From Macrobrachium rosenbergii (lineage: Eukaryota > Arthropoda > Malacostraca > Decapoda > Palaemonidae), in assembly GCF_040412425.1 (NCBI RefSeq), contig NC_089755.1, positions 50,490,298 to 50,554,297 of the forward strand: a DNA stretch of 64,000 nt. Direction: 5' to 3'. Below, piece by piece: positions 41,361 to 52,329 of this stretch. The notes beneath the pieces are model-generated. The model saw only the letters and a program-made list of their open reading frames with translations, made no database searches and was not told where the DNA came from. Within the stretch, counting starts at the first letter, position 1. Each line of letters starts with the position of its first letter. The translations under genes were made by a program, and so were the position numbers.

Positions 41361-41872
41361 ATTAAATGGAATCCTAAATTTTTTAATGTCAGCTTTTTAT
41401 ATGTAAGATGCTGTCCATGGGAACAGGCTTTGAGTACGCACCTTGCAACCATACACAAACTGTATATCTTTCGAATTAAGCAAAACAAAAAATGTAAATG
41501 ACCTCTCAGTCATTTACTGGTAACAATATCAGACCAAATGATAATTAAAAAACAATGAACTATTGGCTGTAATGAATCTCTCCAACCTCAGAATGTTCAT
41601 TACTGAGACCAAAATCAATTCCCTTTTACATATCTTTATTCTAATCTAAGTTCGCAGATAGAGGACTGGTCGATGAAATGCTGAATTAAGATCGATCGAG
41701 AGAACAGAACTGATAACGAGTACTTGATGGCACAATACATATAACTCGAATTAATGAGTCATAAAAAAACAGGAAATAATTTTGAAGGAATATAAAAGTT
41801 ATTTACCTGCTAAAAGACGATTAACATTGGGCCACTGTTTCCTGAAGTCAAGATCGTTCTGGTGAATGGAAT
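37989..41872 (-). CDS. FKRP-like (fukutin-related, LicD-family) glycan phosphotransferase, 3' five exons, 5' end missing
   Basis: Minus-strand exons 41872-41807, 40990-40868, 40681-40092, 39844-39677 and 39383-37989 join in frame (about 779 residues plus stop). Numbering from the first full codon: a Pro/Ser/Glu-rich, probably disordered stem (1-259) with N-glycosylation sequons; a GT-like domain from ITVLVD (260) to about 470; the zinc site C526, C533, C547, C548 (C-x6-C, then PPCC); GTLLG (575-579); PWDFDDD with the D-x-D-x-D metal motif (590-594). Human FKRP has the same order, with the same spacing between zinc cysteines and between aspartates. FKRP adds ribitol-5-phosphate to alpha-dystroglycan glycan in the Golgi/ER; the substrate here is unknown. 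The last ~120 residues differ from vertebrate FKRP and end with an NPG...HWRW segment. The model is longer than the 495-residue human protein and still lacks a start and membrane anchor. Confidence 0.85.
39384..39676 (-). other. Intron of the FKRP-like gene
   Basis: A 293-base intron with GTAGGT donor and CCCCTAG acceptor. No other feature seen. Confidence 0.85.
39677..39844 (-). CDS. FKRP-like exon (start of GT-like domain)
   Basis: The acceptor cttttccgaatgcag sits directly above 39844 and the donor ACA|GTAGGTAT directly below 39677; phase 0 to phase 0; 56 residues. ITVLVDGCGSSPAYTVSAVR and AVALWTGMAVIVGVDEE have the beta-alpha-beta pattern of a GT-A-like fold, corresponding to VTVVVREFE-type starts in FKRP. 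Confidence 0.88.
40092..40681 (-). CDS. FKRP-like exon encoding the long stem region
   Basis: The acceptor gtttttcacag is directly above 40681 and the donor AGTCAG|GTGAGAAT directly below 40092; 2 bases plus 196 codons, phase 0 out. It includes an alanine run (NTAAAAAELEATAALLDN), a PGAYIPPPLGSSPSPA proline segment, acidic/basic patches and sequons NHS and NVT. Low complexity suggests a lumenal stem. It ends EPLPSLKSQ before the GT-like domain. Confidence 0.85.
40798..40853 (+). repeat. 19-bp tandem repeat x3
   Basis: AGAGAAGCCTGTCTGGTTC in two perfect copies plus one with small changes, lying 14 bases from the donor of the FKRP-like exon at 40868. Confidence 0.9.
40868..40990 (-). CDS. FKRP-like upstream exon (ICVGGMWRCG)
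   Basis: Donor GATGTTC|GTAAGTAT directly below 40868, phase 1 out; 2 bases plus 40 codons plus 1 base. It begins ICVGGMWRCGPEKPKPEGPG, then a helical Ala/Arg-rich segment. The acceptor used (atcgtttaag above 40990) has a poor polypyrimidine tract, but both flanking phases fit, and the frame upstream of it is closed by TAA. Confidence 0.72.
41301..41359 (+). repeat. (GA)n microsatellite
   Basis: Pure GA run in an intron of the FKRP-like gene. Confidence 0.97.
41807..41872 (-). CDS. FKRP-like most upstream confident exon
   Basis: The acceptor ttgtctatag is directly above 41872 and the donor TTAGCAG|GTAAATAA directly below 41807. 66 bases: 2 bases, 21 codons, 1 base. It reads SIHQNDLDFRKQWPNVNRLL. 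Both junction phases agree with the next exon. It requires an upstream exon ending in phase 1. Confidence 0.7.
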
Positions 41873-42230
41873 CTATAGACAAATTAAAGCCCTTTTTAGA
41901 CGTTTATTTTGTTGATTTCACTGATTCAAGAATGACTTGATAAGTATATTGATATTGGAAAGAAATCTAAACAAGATATCATCAAGGAATTCCTTCTTGG
42001 AAGCTCTTGAAGAGATCGAAAGGCCCCAACAAGCAAACACTCACCTTGAAGGTACTAGTGAGCGCTAATTACATGCCTAAAGGCTCATCATCCCATTAAG
42101 AATCCGCGTCCCCTCTTTAAAGGTATTGGTAAATGAGAAAAAAAGAAGAAAGCTGATCTATAAAATCGACATGCGACCCAAAGGTCGATCCAATGACCCA
42201 TAGTGGAATGGAGCTTGACTGCCAAATGGG

Positions 42231-42232
<2 letters not shown>

Positions 42233-42315
<83 letters not shown>
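42233..42315 (+). repeat. (GA)n microsatellite
   Basis: About 41 GA units. Open frames through it (poly Arg-Glu or Leu-Ser) are products of the repeat. Confidence 0.97.
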
Positions 42316-42317
<2 letters not shown>

Positions 42318-42660
42318 GGTTCTCAAGAATTATAACATTCGTACCTTAAAACAAATATTTTTTTTTTATTTAGGCGTAGAATATGTCCTCGCTTAAACTC
42401 TGGAAGACGTCTTTAGAATTTAAATAACGCGCTGTCCCGTTTTAAGAAGTTTAAGTCTCCAGACGCCATTTGGGAACGTAAACAGGGCGAGTCAGTGGAT
42501 GCAAATTGCTAGATGTCTTTCTGCTTACGTTTAGACATTTTTTCCCAGTGCTTCCTCCGACCTGTGCGTGTTGTCTTCAGGCGTTGGCTTTTATTGCTCC
42601 TTGATTACAACAGTAAACGAATGAAGGTTAACGCGTGTGTGTGTATATGTATATATACTC

Positions 42661-42663
<3 letters not shown>

Positions 42664-42758
<95 letters not shown>

Positions 42759-42776
42759 GTGTGTGTGTGTGTGTGT
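42664..42776 (+). repeat. Compound (TA)n(TG)n microsatellite
   Basis: TA from 42664 to 42716 passes directly into TG to 42776, with one GC interruption. Confidence 0.97.
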
Positions 42777-42799
42777 AAAGTATATATAAATTATATATA

Positions 42800-42874
42800 T
42801 TACTAAAAGGACCTCATTCAAACTGGATGGTATCTAATGGATACCATCCAGTTTGAATGAGGTCCTTTTAGTAA
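42800..42874. repeat. Perfect hairpin: 35-bp arms, 5-bp loop
   Basis: 42800-42834 (TTACTAAAAGGACCTCATTC, AAACTGGATGGTATC) is exactly complementary to 42840-42874. The loop is TAATG. It is flanked by TA/TG arrays on both sides. Confidence 0.95.
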
Positions 42875-42913
42875 TTCTACTATTGCACAGAACAACTGTG
42901 TATGTGATAAAGT

Positions 42914-42915
<2 letters not shown>

Positions 42916-43009
<94 letters not shown>
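42916..43009 (+). repeat. Compound (TA)n(TG)n microsatellite
   Basis: TA to 42993, then TG to 43009. It has the same TA-then-TG order as the array at 42664-42776. Confidence 0.97.
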
Positions 43010-43196
43010 ACATGACACATTTCAATGAAAACAATAGCAGGGAATACTTAGAACTTAATTGTAATGATCCTGGTAAATACATATATGTGTATTTATGCAT
43101 ACATATACATGCATATATGTATGTATGTATGGAGGTTATAAAAATTAAGCTCTAAGCATTCCGTGCTATTGTTTTCATTTAAATGTGTCTCATATC
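43010..43196. repeat. Imperfect inverted repeat with ~50-bp arms
   Basis: 43010-43058 (ACACATTTCAATGAAAACAA, TAGCAGGGAATACTTAGAAC) pairs with 43143-43196 (CTCTAAGCATTCCGTGCTAT, TGTTTTCATTTAAATGTGTC), with a few mismatches. The 84-base centre is TATG-rich. Confidence 0.85.
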
Positions 43197-43467
43197 TCAT
43201 TATGGTTATCAAAGAGCCCTCGGTGAAAGAAATACTAATAAGCTTAGTAATGACGGGAATAATTAACAGGCTAAAATATAACGTGTTTCCTCCCGCGTCA
43301 TTAATGAGGTGTGCTGATATTAAAATCATGCTGATTTTTAATTTAAAGAACTGCACAAAGGGTTCAGCACTGTTTCCGTGCATTTATTGTCGTAAATCAG
43401 AGTAAAAACTGGTATATTTGTCCATTTAATTATGAGTGGGTTTTTGTGTTAATCTTAAGAATCACTG

Positions 43468-43471
<4 letters not shown>

Positions 43472-43544
<73 letters not shown>
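43472..43544 (+). repeat. (TA)n microsatellite
   Basis: About 36 TA units, directly preceding the 51-bp minisatellite. Confidence 0.97.
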
Positions 43545-43549
<5 letters not shown>

Positions 43550-43559
43550 TACAAACATT

Positions 43560-43813
43560 GATTTATTGATGCTGGCAATAGTGAGTACAGAAGGGTAAAT
43601 GTGGTTAGGTGATTTATTGATGCTGGTAATAGTGAGTACAGAAGGGTAAATGTGGTTAGGTGATTTATTGATGCTGGTAATAGTGAGTACAGATGGGTAA
43701 ATGTGGGTAGTTGATTTATTGATGCTGGCAATAGTGAATACAGAAGGGTGAATGTTTGTGGGTGATTTATTGATGCTGGCAATAGAGTACAGAGGGGTAA
43801 ATGTTGATTAGGC
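43560..43813 (+). repeat. Minisatellite, 51-bp unit x5
   Basis: The unit begins GATTTATTGATGCTGGCAAT and continues AGTGAGTACAGAAGGGTAAA. Copies start at 43560, 43611, 43662, 43713 and 43764, the last slightly shortened. Because 51 is a multiple of 3, an open frame of repeated peptide appears on the - strand; I do not regard it as a gene. Confidence 0.93.
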
Positions 43814-44270
43814 CACCGCAAAAAGCTTCATGTGCATACCAGAAAAGTTCATTATTTAGTGATACACGGCGTGGGATGCAATGTGTTAAGCTTGCTCCGA
43901 GAGAAAGAGATATTTTCAACGCAATTTATGGGACTTCGCACCAATGTATTGGTCTGTGGATTAAACGCTGGAAAGGCAACGTTAATGACCCCTTGACATG
44001 GATTAATACCTTCGTTAGCACTGGGAACGGGTCAGGAGGCATACTCTGTTCTGTACGCTGAACAGGTGGAAGCTGCCAACAGAATGGTTTTAACGAGATT
44101 TAAATACTACTCCGTTAATATTCATTTTCGTAGGGTTTAAGCTTATTGATTTTTTGGGGACGTTGGGATGGAGTTTGGCATTAGGTAATAATTAAAAGAT
44201 TAACCTCTAGTGCGTTTAATGATGATAGATTATAGATTATGGAATAATTCACAGAGGCAAAACTGGTGAA

Positions 44271-44294
44271 TCTCTCTCTCTCTCTCTCTCTCTC
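44271..44294 (+). repeat. Short (CT)n microsatellite
   Basis: Twelve CT units. Confidence 0.95.
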
Positions 44295-46632
44295 GGTGGT
44301 TCAGGATATCAGATTTTAAACACTGCAGAACGATTTTTTTCTTTAAAGAATGGAAGCAGGTATCACGGCGATTGTAATGTAAATTAGGGAATACTGTTTT
44401 GAGAGATGCCATCTCATCCACTCCCAAAGTACGGAATGAAGAAACGCTGGGTTCTTCACTTTGAGATATTTCTGTAAGGATTTCCTGTCGTGAACGGCCA
44501 GGAGACTTCGTTCTTTAGTTTCAGATCAGGAGAGAAAATTGAATGTTTTCGTCTATTTATTTATTTACATAATTAGTAATTTATTTATTCTGATAGCGCG
44601 AATGTGTGGTTTCTGATCGCAAATGGGACTCAGTTTTTTAGGCAAATTGTCTACCGCTGATGTTGCAATAACTTACTGATGTTGGGGAATAGTAAAGAAA
44701 GCTTTACACCTGAATAAATAATAAATAATAATAACAGCAACAATATTGTTCGAGCTTGCTTTTGTTTTCTTCATCATTAGCATCATCCATTAGGTGGTCA
44801 AAACGAATGTTTACCCACCCCGCTTCCCCTCCCCCAAAATCCTCGTTTAGGCTTTATAAGGAGGAAATCCTACCTAAATATATAAAAAGCATTAAGTTGG
44901 TTACTTAGTTTAGCAAGAAACCTACAATGAGGCTGGAAGTTAGGCTAAGATATAATTAGATGTCAGAAATGTGTAAGTATTATTATTCTCCCTTAGGAGT
45001 TTGCCCCCAACCGCCTGAAAACTCGAAGCGGACACCCCTTGTATCATGATCATCGCTAATTTTAGCTAGTTTTCTGAATAGCAGTTGTTTCGAATCAAAT
45101 GCCCTGACTTTTCCCGTTGTTTATGAGCAAAATAAATTGAGACCAAGAAAGACAAATACAGAAGTATTCATGCGACACAAAGCACGGACAATAATACATC
45201 ATCCGCTTTGTGAATGCAGTGGTAAAAAAAGGATTAATAATGAAATATCGTTTGAAATGAATTTTCAGGAAATATTATCCTCTGATTCATTCTCTCGAGC
45301 GGAACCGCGGCTGTTTATAGCTGTGGCAAATCACAGCAGATTACGGGGTCTGACCTGGCTGGTTTTAGATGTCATACACGTAGAGCCTTTTTATATAATG
45401 ACAATGACCTTCATATCTTGATATTTTAATAGTTCCAGTTCAAGGAGAGTATGCGATTCGCTTTATTTTTATACAGACAAATGCGATAGAGACTTGAATC
45501 GTGAAAATGGCTTCCTTTGGGGTACTTTATTACATTTCTTACGGACTTGTGCATTCAAAAGCCGTCAAGAGAAACATTATGTGACTATCTGCTACATTCA
45601 AGGAAGTCATTGGGTGAAGTCATGCGGCTTCGCTAATCGGCTCAAGAGTGGAATCTTTCTATATTGTTCGTCCGTTGAAGAAGGATGCAACTCCCACATT
45701 ATCTGTACCATTATTTGAACTGTTTGTTACAAATCGGAGAAAAACCTCTGCACTGCGGTTGGATTTTTATGTTACAGGTTCTGATTTATTGTGTCCATGC
45801 GTGGGAAAGTCTCTGGGAAAATGTTTTGATGTGGGTGATACGGTTTTATTTGCGAAAATGAGTGCTTAAAGTTGACTTAAAGTTCCCTTAAAACGTAAAA
45901 TATGTAATATTTTAGTTGATAAATTCTTTCAGAGTTTAAGATCTTTTTGAGGGCAATAAATGTAGTGGTTAGTGGGATTTCAGTTTAAGTTAAGGCTCAA
46001 ACTACACCACCTGGGTCTCATAGCTGCCAACTGTTTCCTGACGAGTTAGGTTTGTTTTCTGGTAACAATGTTACGTTTTGGAACGGGGAGTTTTCTAACC
46101 GTAAAGTAAAACATATCATCGTTTTTAGATACGATTAAGTGCCCACTTCTGTGTTTAATCTACAAAAGGCCAACGGCCCGTAAAGAGAGATTTAGTTTTG
46201 AAGGAAGCAAAGAGGTGTTCTTGGTTATCAAGGGGACAAGTATTATGCATAATACTCCGAAATGCGTTAGAAGAATGGAAAAAGGGAGTGCAAAGAGATG
46301 AAGTATTAGTGAGGTTTTTTTGGAAAAAGGAAAATTCCAAGGAAGGAAACATGAAAAACTTAGAATATTGTCAATGGTCGAAGAAACGTGCGAAGCAAAT
46401 CCAGTATTGCTTGTTCGAAACTTCGTCTCATAAATATAAGTGGAAGGTTTTTTTTTTTTTTTTTACTTTTTTTTATCGTGCAGGATAGAGACTGACATGA
46501 CTGTCCTGCAGCAAAAGTACCCACCGATGAAAACTCGTCTCTGAAAAAGACAGTGCAGAGGAAGAAAGAGAATTCTACACTTTCGTACGTAGGGCTGTTT
46601 TTCTGGTCGAGCCTCGGGGTCGTGATTCTCCC

Positions 46633-46633
<1 letters not shown>

Positions 46634-46690
<57 letters not shown>
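46634..46690 (+). repeat. (TAA)n microsatellite
   Basis: About 19 TAA units, the only long trinucleotide array seen. Confidence 0.96.
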
Positions 46691-46692
<2 letters not shown>

Positions 46693-47299
46693 CCACAGTG
46701 ATGAGGGTGCCACTAGTGGGTAGTCATCTCATACCGTTACCATTTAGAAAATACGTATATTTATGGAAAATGCATATGAAGTCTTTAATTTTCTTCTCTT
46801 AAATTCGAAATTATTAAAATTAATATGAAATATGCTTAGGAGAATAGGATGTCCAAAATGTAGACAAGAGCTAAAAAAAAAAAAAAAAAAAGGCAGATTA
46901 GCCAACAGACGAATAAGCATCCAAGCTCATATGTTTCTGTGCTTTTGCATGTGCGTTCGTGATCTGCTTGTATATATATACATCTGATGGTATGCACACA
47001 CGCAATCTTGGTAGACGACCAACTTTGAACGGAAGGAATATTGCAAGATATATCTTGCCTGGTTATTGAAAGATATTCTCTATTTCCCAGATATTCATGA
47101 AACCTACGGTGCCGGAAAACCAATTTTCCCCGTTCTATAGCGTATGCTCTGAGATATACATTCCCATTTATCTTTATTGTAACTGATAAAATTATGATCA
47201 GGGATTTTCGTGTATTATATATATTTTCAGGTGGGATGCCCTTTTTCCATAACAAAAGGCTGCCTTCCTAGGAAAGAAAACAATGAGTACTCACATGAT

Positions 47300-47395
<96 letters not shown>

Positions 47396-47430
47396 TGTAT
47401 ATATATATATATTTATATATACTGTATATA
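47300..47430 (+). repeat. Compound (CA)n(TA)n microsatellite
   Basis: CA 47300-47318, TA to 47394, then two TACTGTATATA-type interrupted blocks to about 47430. Confidence 0.95.
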
Positions 47431-47664
47431 TATGTGTATATGCATCCTTAGATACTTTATCACAAACATTCAGAAATCCGTTTTTGTGCTGTCCACATCC
47501 CTCGTATTTTTAAATCCGGAAGCCCAATAACTTAGAGCGACTGTCCCTCTCAAATCGTGAAAACCTCCAGGCCATAGATTCGAGAGGACCTCCAATCAAG
47601 AGAAACTCTTCGCCATTTAGATTCCGTGTGAACTGACGCGTATAAGGATCCGTACAGCTGTTGC

Positions 47665-47705
47665 CAAGAAGGACAATCAAGAGGGACAATCAAGAAGGAC
47701 AATCA
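47665..47705 (+). repeat. 13-16-bp tandem repeat x3 (GGACAATCAAGA)
   Basis: AAGGACAATCAAGAGGGACAA is followed by a further AGAAGGACAATCA; three near-identical GGACAATCA units. Confidence 0.85.
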
Positions 47706-48495
47706 TTCTTTGGCTTCGTTCCCCCGTTGCATATACCGTGCCGGTTCTTAAGCTTAGCCCTCTATTCTCTCTCGAACACGAACATTTGGACAAATGCCAC
47801 GGGGCGGAAAAAGAAGGAAGGAGGTCTAGAGGAAAAGGTGTGGTCAGTGCCCAAATTTTCTCTTATGATTTTTTTTCCCGGTCATTTAATTCGGCGTGGG
47901 GGAAATTTCATTTTTCAGTTTTTGAAGAAATGTCGAATTTTGGCCCTGCCAGGGTCTGTTAAGGAAATTGTTTTGGTTTTGTATGTTTACTGTCCACGTT
48001 AACCGATAAGGGCAGTATGTAATGCTTACGAGCAAATAATACTTTCCAGCGCGTAGCAGATGTGCTCTTCCATGGGAGCGCTTTTTCAAACATACCATTC
48101 ATTCATGTTTCGACACTAGATGCATATTCATCGTCCATGCACGGACACATTATACATAACCTAACTACCGTACATATATTGATACTGCTGCATAGACACC
48201 GTACATCGATATGCGATACAGACCTGTCATATATTAAAAATTACGATTTATAGCTATCACGCATACTTCGGTACATGATCGATAGTTGTCTTAGGCGCAA
48301 CGATACTGGACAAATATTTGTCACATATATATCACGTCACCTGAATTTTATACATCATATTACATATCGATACATCTTATCGTACATTCCTGATATCATC
48401 TTTCCTTGATGTATATTTCGTTGGTCCAAGGCGTTCCCTTGCTTCGAGTTGAATATTCAAGAGAATGGCATTATTCTAAGTTTCTTGTTTATGCA

Positions 48496-48527
48496 TACAC
48501 ACATATATGTATATGTGTATGTGTATA

Positions 48528-48562
<35 letters not shown>

Positions 48563-48581
48563 TTTATGTATGTGTATATAT

Positions 48582-48673
<92 letters not shown>

Positions 48674-48690
48674 GTGTGTGTGCGTGTATA
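48496..48690 (+). repeat. Compound TA/TG microsatellite
   Basis: Imperfect TATG/TGTA zone, (TA)n at 48536-48560, then a long (TA)n to 48662, then (CA)n/(TG)n to about 48690. Confidence 0.95.
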
Positions 48691-49404
48691 ATTTTAAGCA
48701 GCTAATGCAAAGAGTAAATCCTCTGTATTCTACCAATGCTATACTTCTTTTAAATCACTAAATCCATCTAAAGTGAAAGTAATTAAGAAATGCAAATCAC
48801 AAGTGCGCTAAGAATGTGTATAAGAGGAGTCTGGTCCGCCAACCATACACACCCACGATCTTCAGATCCACGCGAACCGTGAGCAACCGTAGGCTTGTTA
48901 GTTCTCCTTTATGAGGCAGAGAGGGGAGGGGGAGGGTGAGGGGGAGGGAGTGGGAGAGGCCCAGGCAAGTACTGTGCCATTTGGTAGGAATGCTATCCTA
49001 TTGCACCTTTATATCCAAGGGTCTCCACACATTTTCGTATATATCTCTGACGTGAGTCGCTTTCGCCCGTTGGTTTCCGGATCCCAGTTTTAGCTCACTG
49101 CCGTTTTAATTGGCTTGTTAAGGCTTTTTTGAAGACTTCAATATCGCTTGGTTTTTTTTTAACGAGGCAGCAGTGTTACGGTCCAAACCCTTTGAGACTG
49201 AGCGGGCCCGGCACGTTTGAATAATCTCGCTTTCTCACATAACGTATGAATATCTACAAATTCAGGAGGTTGTTATTCTCACAGTGGCTCATGGAGAGAG
49301 AACGTGTTGAGTACCGAGAGCGAACGTAAATTCCTCGAGCCCTCGAGATCATACGTTCCACGTTTGAGGGTCTTCTGTAAGTTGATTGATCAGCTGGTTC
49401 ATGT

Positions 49405-49461
49405 CTAAAGGGCCTGGCGTGGCCGTGGCACCTCCTCTTCGCCGAAGTTTGTATTCCAAGG
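49405..49461 (-). CDS. Low-confidence candidate minus-strand exon
   Basis: A good acceptor (ccttccccatcag, directly above 49461) is followed in one frame by PWNTNFGEEEVPRPRQAL and a stop at 49405. This frame is phase-compatible with the donor of the candidate exon at 50373-50441, so the two could be the end of an unidentified gene. A second frame through the same acceptor stays open to a donor ACT|GTGAGAAT at 49283, and its phases would instead fit the FKRP-like exon at 41872. The two readings exclude each other, and neither has a recognised domain. Confidence 0.2.
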   Translation of the reverse strand, partial: PWNTNFGEEEVPRPRQAL

Positions 49462-49685
49462 CTGATGGGGAAGGAAATTAATTATTAAAAGCATCATAAG
49501 CGAGTAGCTACTTATTACCAAGTTTTGATTAGTTTGTACTTCCACGTGCGCGGAGTTAATATTACGTAAGTCATCTTCATCGTTTTTATCCATCTACTGC
49601 CATTTAGTACTTTCCTTCTTTAGTATTACTGCTTTCACCTATTATTCAGTAATAATCTTGCACCAGTTTTTGTTCAGTAATCCTA

Positions 49686-49890
49686 ATTTATTTGCTATTC
49701 GTTAATAATATCCTTCTTTATTTGCCATTTTTCATTAATTCTATGCTATTCATTAATATCATCCTTCTCTATCTGCCATTTTTCATTAAATTTATCCGTC
49801 TCCATCTGCCATTTTTCATGAATATTATCCGTCTCTATCTGCCATTTTCATGAATATTATCCGTCTCTATCTGCCGTTTTTTAGTAATTT
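49686..49890 (+). repeat. Minisatellite, ~33-bp unit, about 6 copies
   Basis: The unit is ATCTGCCATTTTTCATGAAT then ATTATCCGTCTCT; the 3' copies are nearly identical and the 5' copies diverged (TTTATTTGCCATTTTTCATT). Confidence 0.85.
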
Positions 49891-50372
49891 TTTTACACAT
49901 TTTCTTGTGGTTACAGTTACTTGGCCACGTACTCCATGTAATTGTTATTTTGTGGTTAGGAATTTCACCTTTTTTTAACTTAATTTTACTTGGGAATTTC
50001 CTCCTTTCAATTGCTATTCCCCGAAAAACGCCACAGGCATAACTGTGGCCGCGTATTTCACTCGAGTTACGCTGGTATGGACCAGGACCCACTCCGGCCT
50101 CCCTCGAAGACCAACCCTAGTCCCCTCTGAATCTTTGATTAGCTCACGGTGAAGGGCCCTAACTCCTTCCATAATAAATCCCCCCCACCCCCGCCCCCAG
50201 GAGAAAGTAGGGTGTTTGTTGGTCCTTCTCCCTTTATGACTCTTCCCCCATTCATAAATTTGTGAATCATACACTCCCGCAAATGGAATAGCAATGGAAC
50301 ACAGACGCCCGTAACCTTGGCCTTTTCAGTAAGTATTTTTGAGGTCTTTTTAACCGTATAGAATAAACTTAC

Positions 50373-50441
50373 TTTTCTGAGGGCGAGGGACTTTGGCATG
50401 GTCTTGACTTTAAAGGCGAATGGGTCATGCAGAGTCTGGTT
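50373..50441 (-). CDS. Candidate minus-strand exon, product unrecognised
   Basis: Read on the - strand: acceptor cttttttatacag (+ strand 50442 upward), 69 open bases beginning NQTLHDPFAF and ending SLALRK, then donor AGAAAA|GTAAGTTT (+ strand 50372 downward). Phase 0 to phase 0. Good splice sites on both sides and an open frame make it exon-like. Its partner exons and family are unknown; a second frame (phase 1 in, phase 2 out) is also open. Confidence 0.3.
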
Positions 50442-50568
50442 CTGTATAAAAAGAACTGCCTTTTATGGGGTGGGGCCAACCACAAAATTCTCCGGCCAGT
50501 GAGCTTGAAGGAACGTCCCATGCAGCCGTACGGGGATATGATGATGTACTTTAAGGATTCTAGTGTAT

Positions 50569-50570
<2 letters not shown>

Positions 50571-50626
<56 letters not shown>
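50571..50626 (+). repeat. (TC)n microsatellite
   Basis: 28 TC units. Confidence 0.97.
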
Positions 50627-50629
<3 letters not shown>

Positions 50630-51354
50630 AACATTACTCTTCTCCGTTAGATTTCGGCCTCATTGTGACTCATTGTCGCTTGACTCAAACTCATGAGGCG
50701 TATTTCAAGTTTAGTAAACGCTTCGTAGTTTTGAAAGAAATGGGCTTGACTGCACATTCAACCCTCTCCTTTTATCCGGGCTTAGGACCCGCATTATCTC
50801 ATCAAAATACAGACCTTTGAATTCATTGATGACAAGTTTAACGAAACTTTCAAATAGCATAGTAGCTATAACGCTTTACCATATTTGAATGATGATAACC
50901 ACCATTTTCACATAACACGCCAAGAAAGACATCACGGAAAACCAATAAAGGAATTTCATTTAAACTTTCATGGAAATGAAATTAATGAAAGCGTTCCACA
51001 ACGCAAAGCTCTTATGCCCTCCAGTAGCTGCAGATTACCGAGATGTGACACGAGAAACGAATGCAAGCATAAAAGTCTAGAAGAGGATTAGGTCAGGCCC
51101 TTCCTTCCCTGGCATCTTTCACGACGGGAATCGTTTTCGGTAAGTGGGTCCATATTTCAGACATCGTTTGATAATAATTGGCTGGAAGGATATGCCTCTC
51201 GTTTCTCTGCCTCTTCTCTTTTTTTTTTTTCTCTCTCTCTCTTCTTTTGTATTTGTTTTGCAGGTAGGATCATGTACGGTGATAGTCGTTTTATTTGTCT
51301 TTTTCGTGTTATGCCAGCCGTATTTCAAGGTGCAATGGAAGGGTGAAGTCGAAG

Positions 51355-51588
<234 letters not shown>

Positions 51589-52281
51589 TATATATACACA
51601 TGGATGAAGGGGGTTGGGAGGTTGTGTTGGGCTCAGCAGTTATAATGACGAGAGTAAAAAAATCAACTGGTGATCTAATATTGACATGGAATGACTTGAT
51701 TTTCATTTGCATTATTAAATTGTTCGACAACGATTATCGGGAATATGTCTGCTTCGTATTAATCAGTCTGTTGGAATTATAATGGTTTTTGGAGATAATG
51801 GGCTCTCTCTCTCTCTCTCCAAATTTCATTTCACTTCACTCTCTCTATCTCTGATTTCTCCACATCATCAACGGTCGTTCTCGAATTCATTCGGTTCTCA
51901 CATTCTCATTTTTCTGCCAGTTCTCATCCTTTCTCCTCCTTCCTCTTTCCATTGCGGCCTCAGGTAATCCCAAACGCCACTTCGTCAGGCGGAAAGGATT
52001 TAAAGAATAAGGAAAATGGAGGATACCCTTTTATTATTTTTATTCGAGAATGTTATTTCGTTTCCTTTGTGTCTTCACTCTCTGTTGTTGTTTTAGTCTT
52101 CTACATTTCTTAACACAAGGATTTTTTTTTATTTCAATTTTATCCGTTTCGGCTTTTCTGTGCTTTAGTCTAACGCAAGTCGTTTCTTTCATTCCGTTCT
52201 TTTATTCTCTTTGCTGCATCAAGCTAGTCTTTTTTAAAAAAAATTCGGTATTCCTTTCGTTAATTTTAGATCTTGTTGTTG

Positions 52282-52282
<1 letters not shown>

Positions 52283-52327
<45 letters not shown>
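52283..52327 (+). repeat. (TG)n microsatellite
   Basis: About 22 TG units in a pyrimidine-rich region (51800-52270) with no supported gene. Confidence 0.96.

Positions 52328-52329
<2 letters not shown>

Larger units (their letters stand above)
41873..50372. other. Upstream intronic/intergenic tract dominated by simple repeats
   Basis: No confident exon of either strand was recognised here. The missing 5' exon or exons of the FKRP-like gene must lie in or beyond this tract on the - strand. Non-repeat parts contain only short ORFs without domains. Confidence 0.4.

Noticed and set aside
42047..42110. Possible extra FKRP-like exon ending at donor AAG|GTGAGTGT on the - strand
   Set aside because: All frames hit stops within a few codons, or the length is incompatible with the phase required by the exon at 41872.
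45137..45869. Three overlapping + strand ORFs of 73-94 codons
   Set aside because: No domain, no consistent splice sites, and overlapping frames; considered chance.
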